Source: Mycolicibacterium moriokaense
GTDB lineage: Bacteria > Actinomycetota > Actinomycetes > Mycobacteriales > Mycobacteriaceae
Assembly: GCF_003201655.1 (NCBI RefSeq)
Contig: NZ_QJJU01000005.1
Span: 1 to 64,000, forward strand
Direction of reading: 5' to 3'
Length of the DNA stretch: 64,000 nt
Part shown: positions 63,641 through 64,000 of the stretch, piece after piece
Numbering within the stretch: position 1 is the stretch's first letter
Layout of the letters: each line of letters starts with the position of its first letter
Program-made: the position numbers and the translations under genes
Notes under the pieces: model-generated
The model's input: the letters and a program-made list of their open reading frames with translations, nothing else
The model's database searches: none
What the model was told of the DNA's origin: nothing

Positions 63641-63670
63641 AAACGTGGTCCCGTATGTGGGACCACGTTT
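63641..63670. terminator. bidirectional terminator between convergent genes
   Basis: AAACGTGGTCCC (63641-63652) and GGGACCACGTTT (63659-63670) form a perfect 12-bp stem with a GTATGT loop. The T-rich side follows on the plus strand (GTTTTGG), so it can end both the radical SAM gene and the minus-strand dehydrogenase. Confidence 0.75.
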
Positions 63671-63728
63671 TGGACGACGGTCATGAAGACGCGACGGTAC
63701 TGACGTGACAGTTGTGGCGCTCGGAATC

Positions 63729-64000
63729 TCAGGTCTTGTTGCGCTTGACCTGATTGAACGGCACGCCACGGTCGGCGGCGTGCTCGCGGGGGAACCCGAG
63801 CACGCGTTCACCGATGATGTTGCGCGCGATCTCGGTGGTGCCGCCACCGAGCGCCGCCGACTGCCGCGACAGGTAGCGCTCGCCGTACCTCAGCAGGTCA
63901 TCGCCGACATCGACGACGCCGGCGCTGCCCGCGAGTGCCAGCACTGTGTCGAACTCCAAATGATGGATCTCGGCGTGCATGACGCGAATGATCGAACCCG
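63729..64000 (-). CDS. acyl-CoA dehydrogenase, C-terminal part (runs off the window)
   Basis: The minus-strand frame is open to the window edge (GSIIRVMHAEIHHLEFD...) and ends at 63729. The visible 90 residues are the C terminus of an acyl-CoA dehydrogenase: LALAGSAG, then the RQSAALGGGTTEIARNIIGERVLGFPRE signature that closes the FAD pocket. The 5' end lies beyond 64000. The substrate cannot be judged from this fragment. Confidence 0.88.
   Translation of the reverse strand, partial: GSIIRVMHAEIHHLEFDTVLALAGSAGVVDVGDDLLRYGERYLSRQSAALGGGTTEIARNIIGERVLGFPREHAADRGVPFNQVKRNKT

Overview
The window is a high-GC actinobacterial chromosome segment. The gene order thrS - HIT - pgsA1 - patA - pimA - Nudix - pdxS - tesB - pdxT - yebC - ruvCAB - car - gabT - yajC - secD - secF - (peptide-binding lipoprotein) - apt - rel - ppiB - MBL hydrolase - hisS - dhaA - radical SAM follows the Mycobacterium tuberculosis block Rv2614c to Rv2578c, read here in the opposite orientation and interrupted by accessory genes. 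The PIM biosynthesis genes, the LdtMt1-like transpeptidase and the mycobacterial lipoproteins point to Mycobacterium sensu lato, probably a fast-growing or environmental species (carboxylic acid reductase, many SDR, hydrolase and monooxygenase genes). This assignment rests on recalled gene order and protein motifs; no search was run.

Layout. 1-95: right end of an IS21-like element that has cut off the 3' end of a lipoprotein gene (90-370). 470-544: tRNA-Val(CAC). 774-11198: accessory cell-envelope, regulatory and redox genes, including an LdtMt1-like L,D-transpeptidase, an ECF sigma factor fused to its own zinc-finger/membrane domain, an SDR plus acyl-CoA-dehydrogenase-like pair, and an aldo-keto reductase. 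11278-17700: seven overlapping genes (thrS to Nudix) carrying the PIM pathway. 17768-20142: PLP synthase pdxS/pdxT with tesB. 22013-27598: yebC and ruvCAB, with a molybdopterin oxidoreductase between them. 29014-32526: a 1170-residue carboxylic acid reductase.

33353-37097 is the most interesting stretch. A SigI-type ECF41 sigma factor lies beside a carboxymuconolactone-decarboxylase-like gene, a DUF385 gene and an Asp-nucleophile alpha/beta hydrolase. Three promoters (34706-34732, 35665-35691, 35703-35729) match the published ECF41 motif TGTCACA-N16-CGTC, two exactly and one with a single mismatch. This gives a readable local SigI regulon. Next to it is a recombination scar in which the tails of a LuxR regulator and of an alpha/beta hydrolase meet.

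37523-46675: GABA-type catabolism (gabT plus an aldehyde dehydrogenase), then yajC-secD-secF, a solute-binding lipoprotein and apt. 46748-53419: rel, a DUF4333 lipoprotein, two tandem membrane-anchored cyclophilins, an MBL hydrolase and hisS. 53416-64000: cytochrome b561 plus SrpA-type catalase, an NCS1 permease with a cysteine-rich tail, methyltransferase, haloalkane dehalogenase under a TetR regulator, FAD monooxygenase, PadR regulator, an SOS-boxed radical SAM gene and the 3' end of an acyl-CoA dehydrogenase. Perfect inverted repeats at 60587-60610 and 62503-62532 are good operator candidates for the TetR and PadR proteins, and LexA-type boxes precede ruvC and the radical SAM gene.
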